Below are positions 1 to 7,500 of a DNA stretch of 22,315 nt, piece after piece. The translations under genes were made by a program, and so were the position numbers. The first letter of the stretch is position 1; every line of letters starts with the position of its first letter. Below the pieces are notes generated by a model that saw only the letters and a list, made by a program, of their open reading frames with translations, did no database searches and was not told where the DNA came from. Origin of the DNA: CAZTAR01 sp043813895 (GTDB lineage Bacteria > Planctomycetota > Phycisphaerae > UBA1845 > UTPLA1); NCBI GenBank assembly GCA_043813895.1, contig JBDRKQ010000120.1, positions 1 to 22,315 on the forward strand, in the 5' to 3' direction.

Positions 1-3
1 GTC

Positions 4-861
4 GTGGTGACGACGATTCCGGAGGTGCGCGATGCGGTGCGTCGCGCCCGACAGGCCGGGCGAACAATCGGGCTTGTGCCGACGATGGGCGCGTTGCACG
101 ACGGGCACACGAGCCTCATCAAGGCGGCGAAGGCCGACGGGCACTTCACCGTCGTCAGCATCTACGTCAACCCGACGCAGTTTGGTCCCAGTGAGGATTT
201 CCAGCAGTATCCACGGACGCTGGACGCCGATCGCGAGGCGTGCCAGGCGGCCGGCGGTGATTCTATCTTCGCGCCGCAAGATGCGGAGATATACCCGGCA
301 GGCGACCAGACGCGCGTCCGCCCCGGGCCGCTGGCGGAGTCGCTGTGCGGCGCGGTTCGCCCGGGCCATTTCGAGGGTGTCTGTACGGTCGTGGCGAAGC
401 TCTTCAACATCGTGCAGCCGGACGCGGCGTATTTCGGGCAGAAGGACGCGCAGCAGGCCGTGATCCTCCGCCGGATGGTGGCGGACCTGTGTCTGCCGGT
501 GCGGATCGAGGTCTGTCCTCTCGTCCGTGAGTCCGACGGGTTGGCACTTTCCAGCCGCAACGCGCGGCTCAGCCCGGAGCAGCGAGGCCAGGCGATCTGC
601 CTGTACACGGCGCTGTGCCTGGGCAGGGACAGGCTGGTCGCCGGAGAACAGTCGGTCGGCGGCACGATCGCGGCCATGCGCGAGGTCATCGCAGAGGCTG
701 GGCCAAACATCGATGTTGACTACCTCAGCATCGTCGATCCAGAGACGCTTGCGCCGATAACGGCACCACACGGGCGCGTCATGCTTGCAGGCGCTGTGCG
801 AATCGGTGAGACGCGCTTGATCGACAACATGCTCGTAGACCTGCCGGCGAACGGGGCGTAG
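4..861 (+). CDS. panC: pantothenate synthetase (pantoate--beta-alanine ligase)
   Basis: This enzyme joins pantoate and beta-alanine with ATP in the last step of pantothenate (coenzyme A precursor) synthesis, in the cytosol. The nucleotidyltransferase signature PTMGALHDGH lies at residues 26-35, FGQKD at 144-148 and the second ATP-binding segment SDGLALSSRN at 177-186. The reading of about 285 residues matches the usual 280-290. It is read here from a GTG at position 4, but the frame is open to the window edge and the family normally has two or three more N-terminal residues, so the real start may lie just outside. There is no gene in the 97 bases before lgt. A GCCGATAA octamer inside the gene (753-760) has no partner element and is probably chance. 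Identification is secure; only the start is uncertain. Confidence 0.95.
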   Translation: MVTTIPEVRDAVRRARQAGRTIGLVPTMGALHDGHTSLIKAAKADGHFTVVSIYVNPTQFGPSEDFQQYPRTLDADREACQAAGGDSIFAPQDAEIYPAGDQTRVRPGPLAESLCGAVRPGHFEGVCTVVAKLFNIVQPDAAYFGQKDAQQAVILRRMVADLCLPVRIEVCPLVRESDGLALSSRNARLSPEQRGQAICLYTALCLGRDRLVAGEQSVGGTIAAMREVIAEAGPNIDVDYLSIVDPETLAPITAPHGRVMLAGAVRIGETRLIDNMLVDLPANGA

Positions 862-958
862 GATGCCGCTTCACGAACGGTTGTGCCCCGCTTGCGCTTC
901 GGGCTGGTATGGTCAAGTTGAACTGTTCTGATCCCGTGTTCGAGGGCTGACGGAATCC

Positions 959-2203
959 ATGTATCCGACTTTGTTCAAGCTGCCGTTGCTGCCGGACTGG
1001 TTGGCGGATGTCAAGAGCTATGGCGTGATGATGATGATCGCCTTCCTCTCTGGCACGTGGTTTGCTTGCCGTCGGGCGAGCAAGTCTCAGGCCGATCCGG
1101 ACATCGTGATCAATATCTGTTTTATCTCGTTGGTCTGTGGGATCATCGGGTCTCGGGCGATGTTCGTGCTCCACTACTGGGACACACATTTCGCGATTCG
1201 TCCCAACCCGCTACTGGCGGTGTTCGACATCCGTGCCGGCGGGCTGGAGTTCTGGGGCGGGCCGCTGCTGGTGATCCCGGCCCTCATGATCTACCTGCGG
1301 TACGTGGCCAAGGTGTCCGTGCGGTGGTACCTGGACATCACGATGCCCTCGTTGGCCTGGGGGCTGGCAATCACGCGAATCGGCTGTTTCCTGAACGGGT
1401 GTTGCTGGGGCGCGGTCTGTGTGGATCAGCACGATCCCGCGCACGAGCGCGCGTCCGTGCCTTGGGCCGTGCGGTTCCCCTACGGCAGCCCGGCGATGGT
1501 GCAGCAATACAAGTTTGGACAGCTCACACTGCCCAAGGAGTTGATCCTCACCCACAACTCGGCGGAGAGCGCCCCGCTGCCTCGCGATTGGCTCAAGGAG
1601 GCGGTCGAACATGAAGGCCCGACCCGGCAGGAATCGTTGGATGCCAAGAGGCAGGCGGATCGTGCCCGCGCCGAGCGGCTAGCGGCCGGCGCCGACGAAG
1701 CCGAGTTGAAGTCATTAAAGGCCAGCGCGGACAAGGCGGCCGCCGCGCTTACGGCTTACGACCAATCGCCCGCCGGGGTCGTCGAGGCGCAGTGCCGGAC
1801 ATACGGCCTGACTCTGGACGAGTTGACACAGCTTGCCTCTCATTACCGCTCGAAGCCGGTCCATCCGGCACAACTCTACGCGGTCATCAACGGCCTCATC
1901 ATCTCGTGGGTGCTGACGTTGATCTTCTACCGTCGCAGGCGACATGGTGTCGTCGGCGCCTGGTTTCTCATCTTCTATTCCATTTCGAGGGTGTTTCTCG
2001 AGCTGATCCGGCAGGACAACCCGCTTGACATGGCCGGGCTCACGATCTCGCAGGCAATCAGCATCGGCACTTTTTCCACCGGCGTGCTGTGGCTGCTGGT
2101 CGTGCACAAGCTTCTCCCGGAGCGAAGCCCGCGCGTCGTTCCGTTTATCCCGCCGGATGATGAATCGCCGCCCCCCGTTGCGCGAAAGCAGAAGAAGCGG
2201 TAG
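959..2203 (+). CDS. lgt: prolipoprotein diacylglyceryl transferase with long insertion
   Basis: Lgt is an inner-membrane enzyme that moves diacylglycerol from phosphatidylglycerol to the lipobox cysteine of prelipoproteins. The protein is 414 residues, well above the usual 260-300. Family motifs are present: GGLEFWGG at 94-101, RIGCFLNGCCWG at 140-151 (the conserved Arg and Asn of the Lgt signature) and HPAQLYA at 302-308. Hydrophobic segments flank these blocks. The extra length sits between the second and third motifs, residues about 152-300, and is mostly hydrophilic and rich in Ala, Lys, Arg and Glu, likely helical or coiled-coil, on one side of the membrane. A Lys/Arg-rich tail ends the protein. 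A GGA sits 4 bases before the ATG. It stands alone, with a decayed transposase after it. Confidence 0.93.
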   Translation: MYPTLFKLPLLPDWLADVKSYGVMMMIAFLSGTWFACRRASKSQADPDIVINICFISLVCGIIGSRAMFVLHYWDTHFAIRPNPLLAVFDIRAGGLEFWGGPLLVIPALMIYLRYVAKVSVRWYLDITMPSLAWGLAITRIGCFLNGCCWGAVCVDQHDPAHERASVPWAVRFPYGSPAMVQQYKFGQLTLPKELILTHNSAESAPLPRDWLKEAVEHEGPTRQESLDAKRQADRARAERLAAGADEAELKSLKASADKAAAALTAYDQSPAGVVEAQCRTYGLTLDELTQLASHYRSKPVHPAQLYAVINGLIISWVLTLIFYRRRRHGVVGAWFLIFYSISRVFLELIRQDNPLDMAGLTISQAISIGTFSTGVLWLLVVHKLLPERSPRVVPFIPPDDESPPPVARKQKKR

Positions 2204-2262
2204 CGCACTCCATCAAAACCAATTGTGGCGTCTGTGCCGCACTATGGTTACGGCCGGGGGCT

Positions 2263-2573
2263 CGTGTTGTGCGTCCTCGATGGGTTCAGCTCTTTTGCTA
2301 TGCCTGGTACCGACACATCCCGCTGTCGATGTTTGCCCTGGCGTTCCTCACGGTCGTCCGCGTCGCCGTCTCATCGCCGAAGTCGGCACGGTCGAACAAA
2401 ACAATCTGATTCCGCTCACGGAGCCGCAGGTGCGGCACCTCTTGATACGAATCGTCTGGCCGAGACTCAACGAGGACGAACAAACCCTGGCATGGTCAAC
2501 TTGGCGCCGCCAGCATCAGGCCATCGCCAGACGATGCCACTATCGGATACGCAAGCGAAAAGCGCAACTGTAG
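2263..2573 (+). pseudogene. decayed C-terminal end of an IS transposase
   Basis: Two reading frames together resemble the end of a DDE transposase of the IS701-like kind, from memory of that family. Frame 1 reads YAWYRHIPLSMFALAFLTVV from 2299, a typical WYRHI-xLxMxALAFL block, until a TGA at 2407-2409. Frame 3 picks up with IPLTEPQVRHLL from about 2410 and runs through AWSTWRRQHQAIARRCHYR to the TAG at 2571-2573. The frameshift near 2400 and the absence of the catalytic N-terminal part show a dead fragment. It ends two bases from the stop of the convergent gene at 2576. It accounts for the whole gap between lgt and that gene; no terminal inverted repeats were recognised. Confidence 0.6.
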
Positions 2574-2575
2574 TA

Positions 2576-3334
2576 CTAGAAAGGCATGTCAGCGTAGGGG
2601 TTCTTGTTTATGAGCATCGGAACGATGAGTGAAGCGATACCTGCCACGATTGTCACGATCGCTGCACAGCCGATGTAGAGCTTCGTTCGCGGGGACAGAT
2701 GCTGAAAGGGTCGGTCGATCAGGATGAGTGGCTTGGCCGCGAAGTCGGGAAGACCGCGTCCGAACCGGCGCACGATGGATACGCCTTTGCCGCGAGTGCC
2801 GCCGGCGAGTTTCGCAAGGAGCGACTTGATTGAACTGAGTCGCGCGACACCTTTTGCCTCGGCATTCTGACCGTCGGAGCCGACCGGTTCGTCTTCATCG
2901 ATCTCGAAGTCCGACCCTCCACCGAACTCGCCCTCGAATTCCACGTTGTCCAGGTTGATCGTGTTCTTGCCGGCCTGGCCCCGAACTGCTGTCCCGCCAT
3001 CTCTCGACGCGCCGTCCGCGGGCTTTTCCGCTGACTCCCCATCCAGCATCGTCTCGAGGGAGGCGAGTGTGCGGTCAATCTCGTCCGGGCCGCCATCGGC
3101 CTGCGGCGACTCCGCGCCGGCTGTCGCCACAGCCGCATCGGTCTCGGGCTCGGGAACGATCGGTTCTGTTGTTTCGTCGCTGCGCCTGACGTCCTCTGCC
3201 GCATCGTCCGAGCCCGCTTCAGTCGCGATCTGCCCGGCGAGCGCCGCTGCCTGATCAAGAAGGGCCTCGACATCGGCAGTCTCATCAAGCGGTGAGGCGT
3301 CGTTCGGATTGGTTGGTTTCTCGCCTTCGTCCAT
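2576..3334 (-). CDS. acidic protein with C-terminal membrane anchor, unknown function
   Basis: No family recognised. The 252-residue protein has three zones. Residues 1-155 are strongly acidic and low in complexity, with short helical stretches such as DEIDRTLASLETML (84-97). Residues 161-217 are basic (Lys/Arg). A single hydrophobic segment at about 219-242 leaves only some ten residues beyond it. There is no signal peptide, so the likely topology is tail-anchored with the body in the cytoplasm. It is divergent from rsmE. A sigma-28-like promoter element lies 51 bases ahead of the start. The 223-residue protein at 5980-6651 has the same architecture and the same promoter element, which suggests common control. 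The unbroken frame and start context support a real gene; the function is open. Confidence 0.75.
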   Translation of the reverse strand: MDEGEKPTNPNDASPLDETADVEALLDQAAALAGQIATEAGSDDAAEDVRRSDETTEPIVPEPETDAAVATAGAESPQADGGPDEIDRTLASLETMLDGESAEKPADGASRDGGTAVRGQAGKNTINLDNVEFEGEFGGGSDFEIDEDEPVGSDGQNAEAKGVARLSSIKSLLAKLAGGTRGKGVSIVRRFGRGLPDFAAKPLILIDRPFQHLSPRTKLYIGCAAIVTIVAGIASLIVPMLINKNPYADMPF

Positions 3335-3385
3335 CGGCTGGCGCGCTCCAATGGCGTGCCTGCACTGGGGCAGGTTGCCGCGCTT

Positions 3386-3413
3386 TTATCGGCCCTTCGG
3401 CAAGTGGACTTGA
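3386..3413 (-). promoter_or_regulatory. sigma-28-like promoter for the gene at 2576-3334
   Basis: On the minus strand TCAAGTCC (3413-3406) is followed after exactly 12 bases by GCCGATAA (3393-3386). GCCGATAA is the classical -10 of FliA-type promoters, and TCAAG resembles the TAAAG -35. The element lies in the divergent gap and ends 51 bases before the ATG at 3334. The same layout occurs at 5893-5920. Assignment to sigma-28 is inferred from the Escherichia coli consensus, whose spacer is one base shorter. Confidence 0.5.
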
Positions 3414-3480
3414 GCCCCACAGCTCTCGGCTGCCTGGCACCCCTCTTGTCGTGAGCGGCGGGAGTGCCGAACATGCGGTC

Positions 3481-4245
3481 ATGCGAATCCGGCGATTTCA
3501 GGTTGACGACGTGTCAGGCTCGATTGTGCGTGTCGGCGGCCCGCAGGCCGAGCACGCGCTGAAGGTCCTCAGGCTCAAGGTGGGCGGGGAGGTGGCGCTC
3601 TTCGACGGCCGCGGAGCCGAGGTGACAGGTCGCGTTCGATCGATCGTGCATCGCACGTTCGAAGTCGAGGTCACGCATCGGTACGGCATGCACCGCGATT
3701 CGGGACCGTGCCTGGTCATGGCGGCGGCTTGTCCCAAGGGAAACCGCGCGGATTGGCTCGTCGAAAAGTGCGCGGAACTCGGAGTGCGTGCCCTGTGGTT
3801 GCTGAAGACCGAACGCGGCAGCGTGGACCCGGGCGAGGGCAAGTTGACCCGTTGGTGCCGCAAAGGGGTGGAGGCCGCCAAGCAATCCGGACACACGATC
3901 ACGATGGCCGTCGAGCCGGCAAGAACGGTAGCGGAGGCGCTGGCGGCCGCGGCACGGGCGCCGGCACTGCATCTGTTCTACGGCGACCCTCGCGACGCGG
4001 ATCGGACATTCACGCATTCGCTCGCGAAACTGCCCCCGCCGGGCACGCACCCTTCCAGACTCGCGGTCTTCATCGGACCGGAGGGCGGCTTCACGAACGC
4101 CGAGTGCGGGCTTCTCACAGGCGCGGGCGCACGCCCGGTCCGCTTGTCCAATGCTATCCTGCGAGTCGAGACCGCCGCCGTTGCCGCAGCGGCCGCGTGG
4201 GCCTCGTGGGTTGCGTCAACGCCGGAAAGGCCCGTCGAGGAGTGA
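3481..4245 (+). CDS. rsmE: 16S rRNA m3U1498 methyltransferase RsmE
   Basis: RsmE methylates U1498 of 16S rRNA in the assembled 30S subunit, using SAM bound in a SPOUT (trefoil-knot) fold. From the ATG at 3481 the product is 254 residues, as usual for the family. The knot motif GPEGGF is at 199-204, and the closing LSNAILRVETA motif follows near the end. The N-terminal PUA-like part (residues 1-70) begins MRIRRFQVDD, like the HRFFV start of homologues. The open frame extends upstream to 3292 without similarity. A GTG at 3451 is an alternative start; GGAG at 3461-3464 is rather far from the ATG. It is divergent from the acidic protein and convergent with hom. Confidence 0.93.
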   Translation: MRIRRFQVDDVSGSIVRVGGPQAEHALKVLRLKVGGEVALFDGRGAEVTGRVRSIVHRTFEVEVTHRYGMHRDSGPCLVMAAACPKGNRADWLVEKCAELGVRALWLLKTERGSVDPGEGKLTRWCRKGVEAAKQSGHTITMAVEPARTVAEALAAAARAPALHLFYGDPRDADRTFTHSLAKLPPPGTHPSRLAVFIGPEGGFTNAECGLLTGAGARPVRLSNAILRVETAAVAAAAAWASWVASTPERPVEE

Positions 4246-4251
4246 TGGCGA

Positions 4252-4284
4252 TGCCACGAATGTGGCACTGATGCACGGCATCAG
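4252..4284. terminator. two adjacent hairpins between convergent rsmE and hom
   Basis: TGCCAC/GTGGCA (4252-4267, 4-base loop) is followed directly by CTGATGC/GCATCAG (4268-4284, 3-base loop). Both stems are perfect, and the second overlaps the hom stop codon. Placed between two converging stop codons they could stop transcription from both sides. There is no T-tract, so a rho-independent mechanism is not shown. Confidence 0.4.
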
Positions 4285-5603
4285 TCGAAGTGCTCGTTGA
4301 GCAGCGGGATGCAGACCGGCCTGTCAACCACGATGTCGAGCAGCTCCATCAAAGAAAGCGCCTGCCACACGCTGCTCTCCTTCACCGCGTGTGTCGTAAC
4401 CACGACGGGCACGACCTCGCTTGGCCGCTCTTCCGCCGACTCGTGTTGCACAATGGTCGCGATACTGATGCCCTGCTCTCCCATCAGGGTCGCGATCCTG
4501 CCGATACCGCCGGGCCGGTCAACAAGACCGACACGAACGTAGAACGGCGATTTGTTCCCTCCGGCGGGCCGTATCTTCGCCGGCTGGGCCTGATCCGCGA
4601 TCGCGGTGAGGTGTTCAAACGTCCGCAGGGCGTTTCCGATCGCCACATCGATGATGTCCGCGACCACGGCGCTGGCAGTCGCACGGCCACCCGCACCAGG
4701 CCCGTAGAACAGTGTGTGCCCTACGTTGCTGCCATAAACGCTGACGGCGTTGAACGGCCCGCCCACGGCGGCGAGCGGGTGCGTCTTGGGAATGAACGTC
4801 GGTTGGACGCCCAGCTCCAACTCGCCATCGTGTCGCCTGGCGATCGCGAGGAGCTTGCAGGCGTACCCGAGCTCGTCAGCCGCGACCAGGTCCGTCAATG
4901 CAATGTGCGAGATGCCCCGAGTGCGAATCTGGTCGGGACGACAGTGTTGTCGCATCGCGATCGAGGTGAGGACGGCGAGTTTGTGGGCCGAGTCCGTCCC
5001 ATCGACGTCGAGTGTCGGATCCTGCTCGGCATACCCGAGCCGCTGCGCCTGAGCCAACGCGTGCGCATAGCTCGCAGTGTCGTCGAGCATCTTCGTGAGG
5101 ATGTAGTTGCATGTGCCGTTGAGGATGCCGAAGATCGCGTCGATGCGATTGGCCACGAGCCCGCTGCGGATCGACTCGATCAGCGGGATGCCGCCCGCAA
5201 CCGCCGCTTCGAACGCGATACACCGACCTGCTCTTCGCGCCGCGAGGAAGAGCTCGGGGCCGTAGCTTGCCAGCAGCGCCTTGTTCGCCGTAACCACACT
5301 CTTGCCGGCTTCAAGTGCCGCGAGTGTCATCCGCCTGGCATCTTCCTCACCACCCGCGAGTTCCACGATGATGCCGGTCCGGGCGTCGTCCAGCAGGGAC
5401 CCGATGGCGTCACAGAGCAGGCCGTCCGGCAGATCGACGGGCCGAGGCTTCGCCTTGTCGCGGACGAGCACATGCCGCAGATCGAGCGTCACCCCCGTGC
5501 GAGCCGCGAGGTCGGTGCGGTCTTGCAGGAGGATTCGGGCCACCTCCGATCCGACGGCCCCACACCCGATCAGGCCGATCCCGATTGTGCTTTGCCCAGA
5601 CAT
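4281..5603 (-). CDS. hom: homoserine dehydrogenase
   Basis: This enzyme reduces aspartate semialdehyde to homoserine with NAD(P)H, the branch point to threonine and methionine. The 440-residue protein has three parts. A Rossmann domain carries GCGAVG at 13-18, with TANKAL at 105-110 near the nicotinamide site. The catalytic domain has AGGIPLIES (136-144), GILNGTCNYIL (159-169) and DVDGTDSAHKL (199-209), including the Asp204 and Lys208 pair that match the catalytic residues of the yeast enzyme. A C-terminal ACT domain (about 355-425, VGLVDRPGGIG) is the usual site for threonine feedback. It is a stand-alone dehydrogenase with no aspartate kinase fused or adjacent. A family B hairpin lies 41 bases ahead of the start. 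Confidence 0.96.
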   Translation of the reverse strand: MSGQSTIGIGLIGCGAVGSEVARILLQDRTDLAARTGVTLDLRHVLVRDKAKPRPVDLPDGLLCDAIGSLLDDARTGIIVELAGGEEDARRMTLAALEAGKSVVTANKALLASYGPELFLAARRAGRCIAFEAAVAGGIPLIESIRSGLVANRIDAIFGILNGTCNYILTKMLDDTASYAHALAQAQRLGYAEQDPTLDVDGTDSAHKLAVLTSIAMRQHCRPDQIRTRGISHIALTDLVAADELGYACKLLAIARRHDGELELGVQPTFIPKTHPLAAVGGPFNAVSVYGSNVGHTLFYGPGAGGRATASAVVADIIDVAIGNALRTFEHLTAIADQAQPAKIRPAGGNKSPFYVRVGLVDRPGGIGRIATLMGEQGISIATIVQHESAEERPSEVVPVVVTTHAVKESSVWQALSLMELLDIVVDRPVCIPLLNEHFD

Positions 5604-5643
5604 GATGGAGGGCGAATCTACGTGCTCATCGCGGCTGGATCAA

Positions 5644-5668
5644 GTGGCGTCGGTCCCCCGTGGCCGAC
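5644..5668 (-). repeat. family B palindrome (GTCGGCC type)
   Basis: Read on the minus strand this is GTCGGCC, loop ACGGGG, GACCGAC, then GCCAC. One position departs from a perfect stem. It aligns base for base over 25 positions with copies at 14601, 14633, 14684, 17001, 17068 and 22090. It sits just upstream of hom. Confidence 0.75.
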
Positions 5669-5870
5669 GAGGATCACTGACCGGATTTCACTACCAACCA
5701 GGGGGTCGGCCGCTACCAAACCACGCAAACCGTTCCGGCCCGAAGTCGCCAGAACGCGCAATTTCTGCGCCGCACGCTGGCGAGCAGGCATTCGGTTCGC
5801 GCAATCCTGGCGGCCTGGCTGGCCCGTGTCGCGATCTTCGGTGGCAGCCGTAACCGTGTTTTCGTTATGA

Positions 5871-5887
5871 GGTTAAGCTCCGCCGCT
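5871..5887 (+). repeat. partial family D repeat
   Basis: GGTTAAGCTCCGCCGCT matches 16 of 17 bases with the left arm of the hairpin at 7501-7537. The right arm is missing here. It lies just before the promoter of the gene at 5980. The rest of the 5604-5979 gap shows no gene. Confidence 0.5.
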
Positions 5888-5892
5888 TCCGA

Positions 5893-5920
5893 TAAAGACT
5901 ATTCTGTATTCGGCCGATAA
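5893..5920 (+). promoter_or_regulatory. sigma-28-like promoter for the gene at 5980
   Basis: TAAAGACT (5893-5900), exactly 12 bases, then GCCGATAA (5913-5920). Both halves fit the FliA-type consensus (TAAA at -35, GCCGATAA at -10) with a spacer one base longer than in E. coli. The start codon follows 59 bases later. The arrangement duplicates that at 3386-3413 on the other strand, which also serves an acidic tail-anchored protein. Confidence 0.55.
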
Positions 5921-5979
5921 CGGTTAAGACGCCCGCGCGAGGAAGTAGGGCTCGCACGCGCGTCGGTGAGGATACGCAC

Positions 5980-6651
5980 ATGCACAGGTCCATACTTCAA
6001 CCCAGCCGGACCCAGAATCGCAATGGCGGGGAAACCGCCGATCCGACGTTGTTTGATGGTATTGGCTTTGAGGTGCACACGCCCGGAGAGCCTTGGTCGG
6101 AGCACAACCCACCGTTGACCGCCGTTCCACACCTCAAAGCTGTCCCTGCGGAAGTCGGCTTCAACGAAGACCACGGCCGGCACAATCATGAGGGCGACGT
6201 CGAACCGGACGGCGACACGATCGAAGCGATCGAGTATCAGGCGACCGACGATTCATACGATTCGGGCGAGTCGTGCGACGATGTGGAGCTTGACGAACTC
6301 GACGAGGAGTCCGCGGCTGACGATGACTGCCCAGTTGATGAAGACTGCTTGGCCGGGGATGAGGAGCACGTCGAATCGCCGGCCACGCCAACCGGCAGGC
6401 CGATGCCGCCACTGCCCTCGCCAGGCCAGATCGCCCGGCTCGGCATCGGCACCCCCGGCGTCGTGCCAAGGCGAATCGGAAGGGGACGGCTCGTGCCGGC
6501 CCGCCTGACATGGAAGCCGGGTGATCCCTTCGCCGCTTCGGCGCAGGAAGTCAAATACAGTTTTCGTTGGGAACTCATGCTCACTGCGGCATGTGTAACC
6601 GCCGTATGCGGCCTTGGCTGTGTGTGGTTGCTCCGAACGCTTCTCGCATAG
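5980..6651 (+). CDS. acidic protein with C-terminal membrane anchor, unknown function
   Basis: No family recognised. The 223-residue product is acidic in the middle (about 72-133, long runs of Asp and Glu) and then proline-rich and basic (134-185). It ends in one hydrophobic segment (about 198-221) with almost nothing after it. There is no signal peptide, so it should be tail-anchored with the bulk in the cytoplasm. Several cysteines lie in the acidic part and two in the membrane segment. A good Shine-Dalgarno (TGAGGA, about 7 bases before the ATG at 5980) fixes the start. A sigma-28-like promoter precedes it, and the gene at 6726 follows after 74 bases on the same strand, probably in one transcript. 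Architecture and promoter match the protein at 2576-3334, though I see no sequence similarity between the two. Confidence 0.75.
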   Translation: MHRSILQPSRTQNRNGGETADPTLFDGIGFEVHTPGEPWSEHNPPLTAVPHLKAVPAEVGFNEDHGRHNHEGDVEPDGDTIEAIEYQATDDSYDSGESCDDVELDELDEESAADDDCPVDEDCLAGDEEHVESPATPTGRPMPPLPSPGQIARLGIGTPGVVPRRIGRGRLVPARLTWKPGDPFAASAQEVKYSFRWELMLTAACVTAVCGLGCVWLLRTLLA

Positions 6652-6725
6652 AAGCGAATCGTATCGTATCAAACCAAGAACCTCCTGCGCCTCCACAGAC
6701 GCTACGAAACGGATCGGCTTGCACC

Positions 6726-7340
6726 ATGACCGTGTATCTCGACGACAGCGCGTTGGATTCCACAGACGAATCGGCCACTCTGGCCCAAACCATCGACATC
6801 GCCAAAGCGAAGCTCGTCGGCTCAGATGGGATGATCGTCGGCGTTCGGTGCGACGGCGAGGACATTCCGCCTGATCGACTCGACGAGGTTCTGCCCCAGC
6901 CGCTCAGTCGATACGGGCGCGTCGATCTCCTCTCCGCCTGCCCGAGGGAAGTCGTCGTTGCGGCATTGCGCGACGTGCGGACCGCATTGGAGGAGACGTT
7001 TGTCGGCGTGAAGAGCAGTGCCGAAGCGCTCGCCGGAGGGCACGTCTCAAAGGCGATGCAATCACTGAGCGAATGCCTGAGCGTTTGGGGACGGGCGCAC
7101 GCCTCCGTCATGGAGAGCTGTTCGCTTCTGGGCCTCCGCCTGGACGACATGCAGATCGACGGCAGGCCAATCGTTGACTGGCTGGTCGACCTGAGCGACA
7201 AGCTTCGTGGGATCAAAGGGGCGATCGAGGCCCGTGACCACGTCCTGCTGGGCGACATGTTGCGCTACGAAATGGAAGAAACACTCGACGCGTGGGACCG
7301 CACGATCGAAGGCCTCATCCGCCACATCGAATCCCTCTAG
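6726..7340 (+). CDS. helical protein of unknown function
   Basis: The ATG at 6726 gives 204 residues; the frame stays open further upstream but without protein-like sequence. Residues 1-55 look like a small alpha/beta domain (TVYLDD start, VGVRCDGEDI near 38-47). Residues about 75-204 look mostly helical, with IDGRPIVDWLVDLSDKLRGI in the middle and an acidic helix YEMEETLDAW near the end. No signal peptide or membrane segment is seen. The size and helical C-terminal half resemble small secretion or flagellar chaperones in a general way, and the sigma-28-like promoter ahead of the preceding gene would fit, but no motif proves this. The Shine-Dalgarno is weak, consistent with being second in a two-gene unit. 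A repeat-filled gap follows. Confidence 0.8.
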   Translation: MTVYLDDSALDSTDESATLAQTIDIAKAKLVGSDGMIVGVRCDGEDIPPDRLDEVLPQPLSRYGRVDLLSACPREVVVAALRDVRTALEETFVGVKSSAEALAGGHVSKAMQSLSECLSVWGRAHASVMESCSLLGLRLDDMQIDGRPIVDWLVDLSDKLRGIKGAIEARDHVLLGDMLRYEMEETLDAWDRTIEGLIRHIESL

Positions 7341-7364
7341 CGTTTTGTGAGAGACCAACCAATG

Positions 7365-7447
7365 GGTGCCACTGGCAGCTTGTCTGCCAGTGCTTTGGAG
7401 GAAATCCCGGTCGAGATCGCACTGGCGGGCAAGCCGCCAGTGGCACC
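7365..7447. repeat. family A double hairpin
   Basis: Two hairpins in a row: arms CACTGGCAG/CTGCCAGTG (7370-7392) and CACTGGCGG/CCGCCAGTG (7420-7442), each nine perfect pairs with five-base loops. The outer ends GGTGCCACTGGC (7365-7376) and GCCAGTGGCACC (7436-7447) are also inverted repeats of each other. The two hairpins differ at one pair and both arms carry the change. It lies in the gap 7341-7644, which holds no gene. Confidence 0.8.
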
Positions 7448-7500
7448 TCGGCGGGGCGGCCCACTCATTACTCGTGAGAACATCTTGACGTTTCGCCCAC

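Noticed and set aside
753..760. A third GCCGATAA octamer, inside panC
   Set aside because: It is coding (Ala-Pro-Ile-Thr), has GTCGATCC instead of a TMAAG element at the right distance, and lies about 200 bases from the next start.
4290..5870. A 526-codon open frame on the plus strand
   Set aside because: It is antisense to hom, which has all family motifs. In GC-rich DNA the opposite frame often stays open; its translation is Arg-rich and matches nothing.
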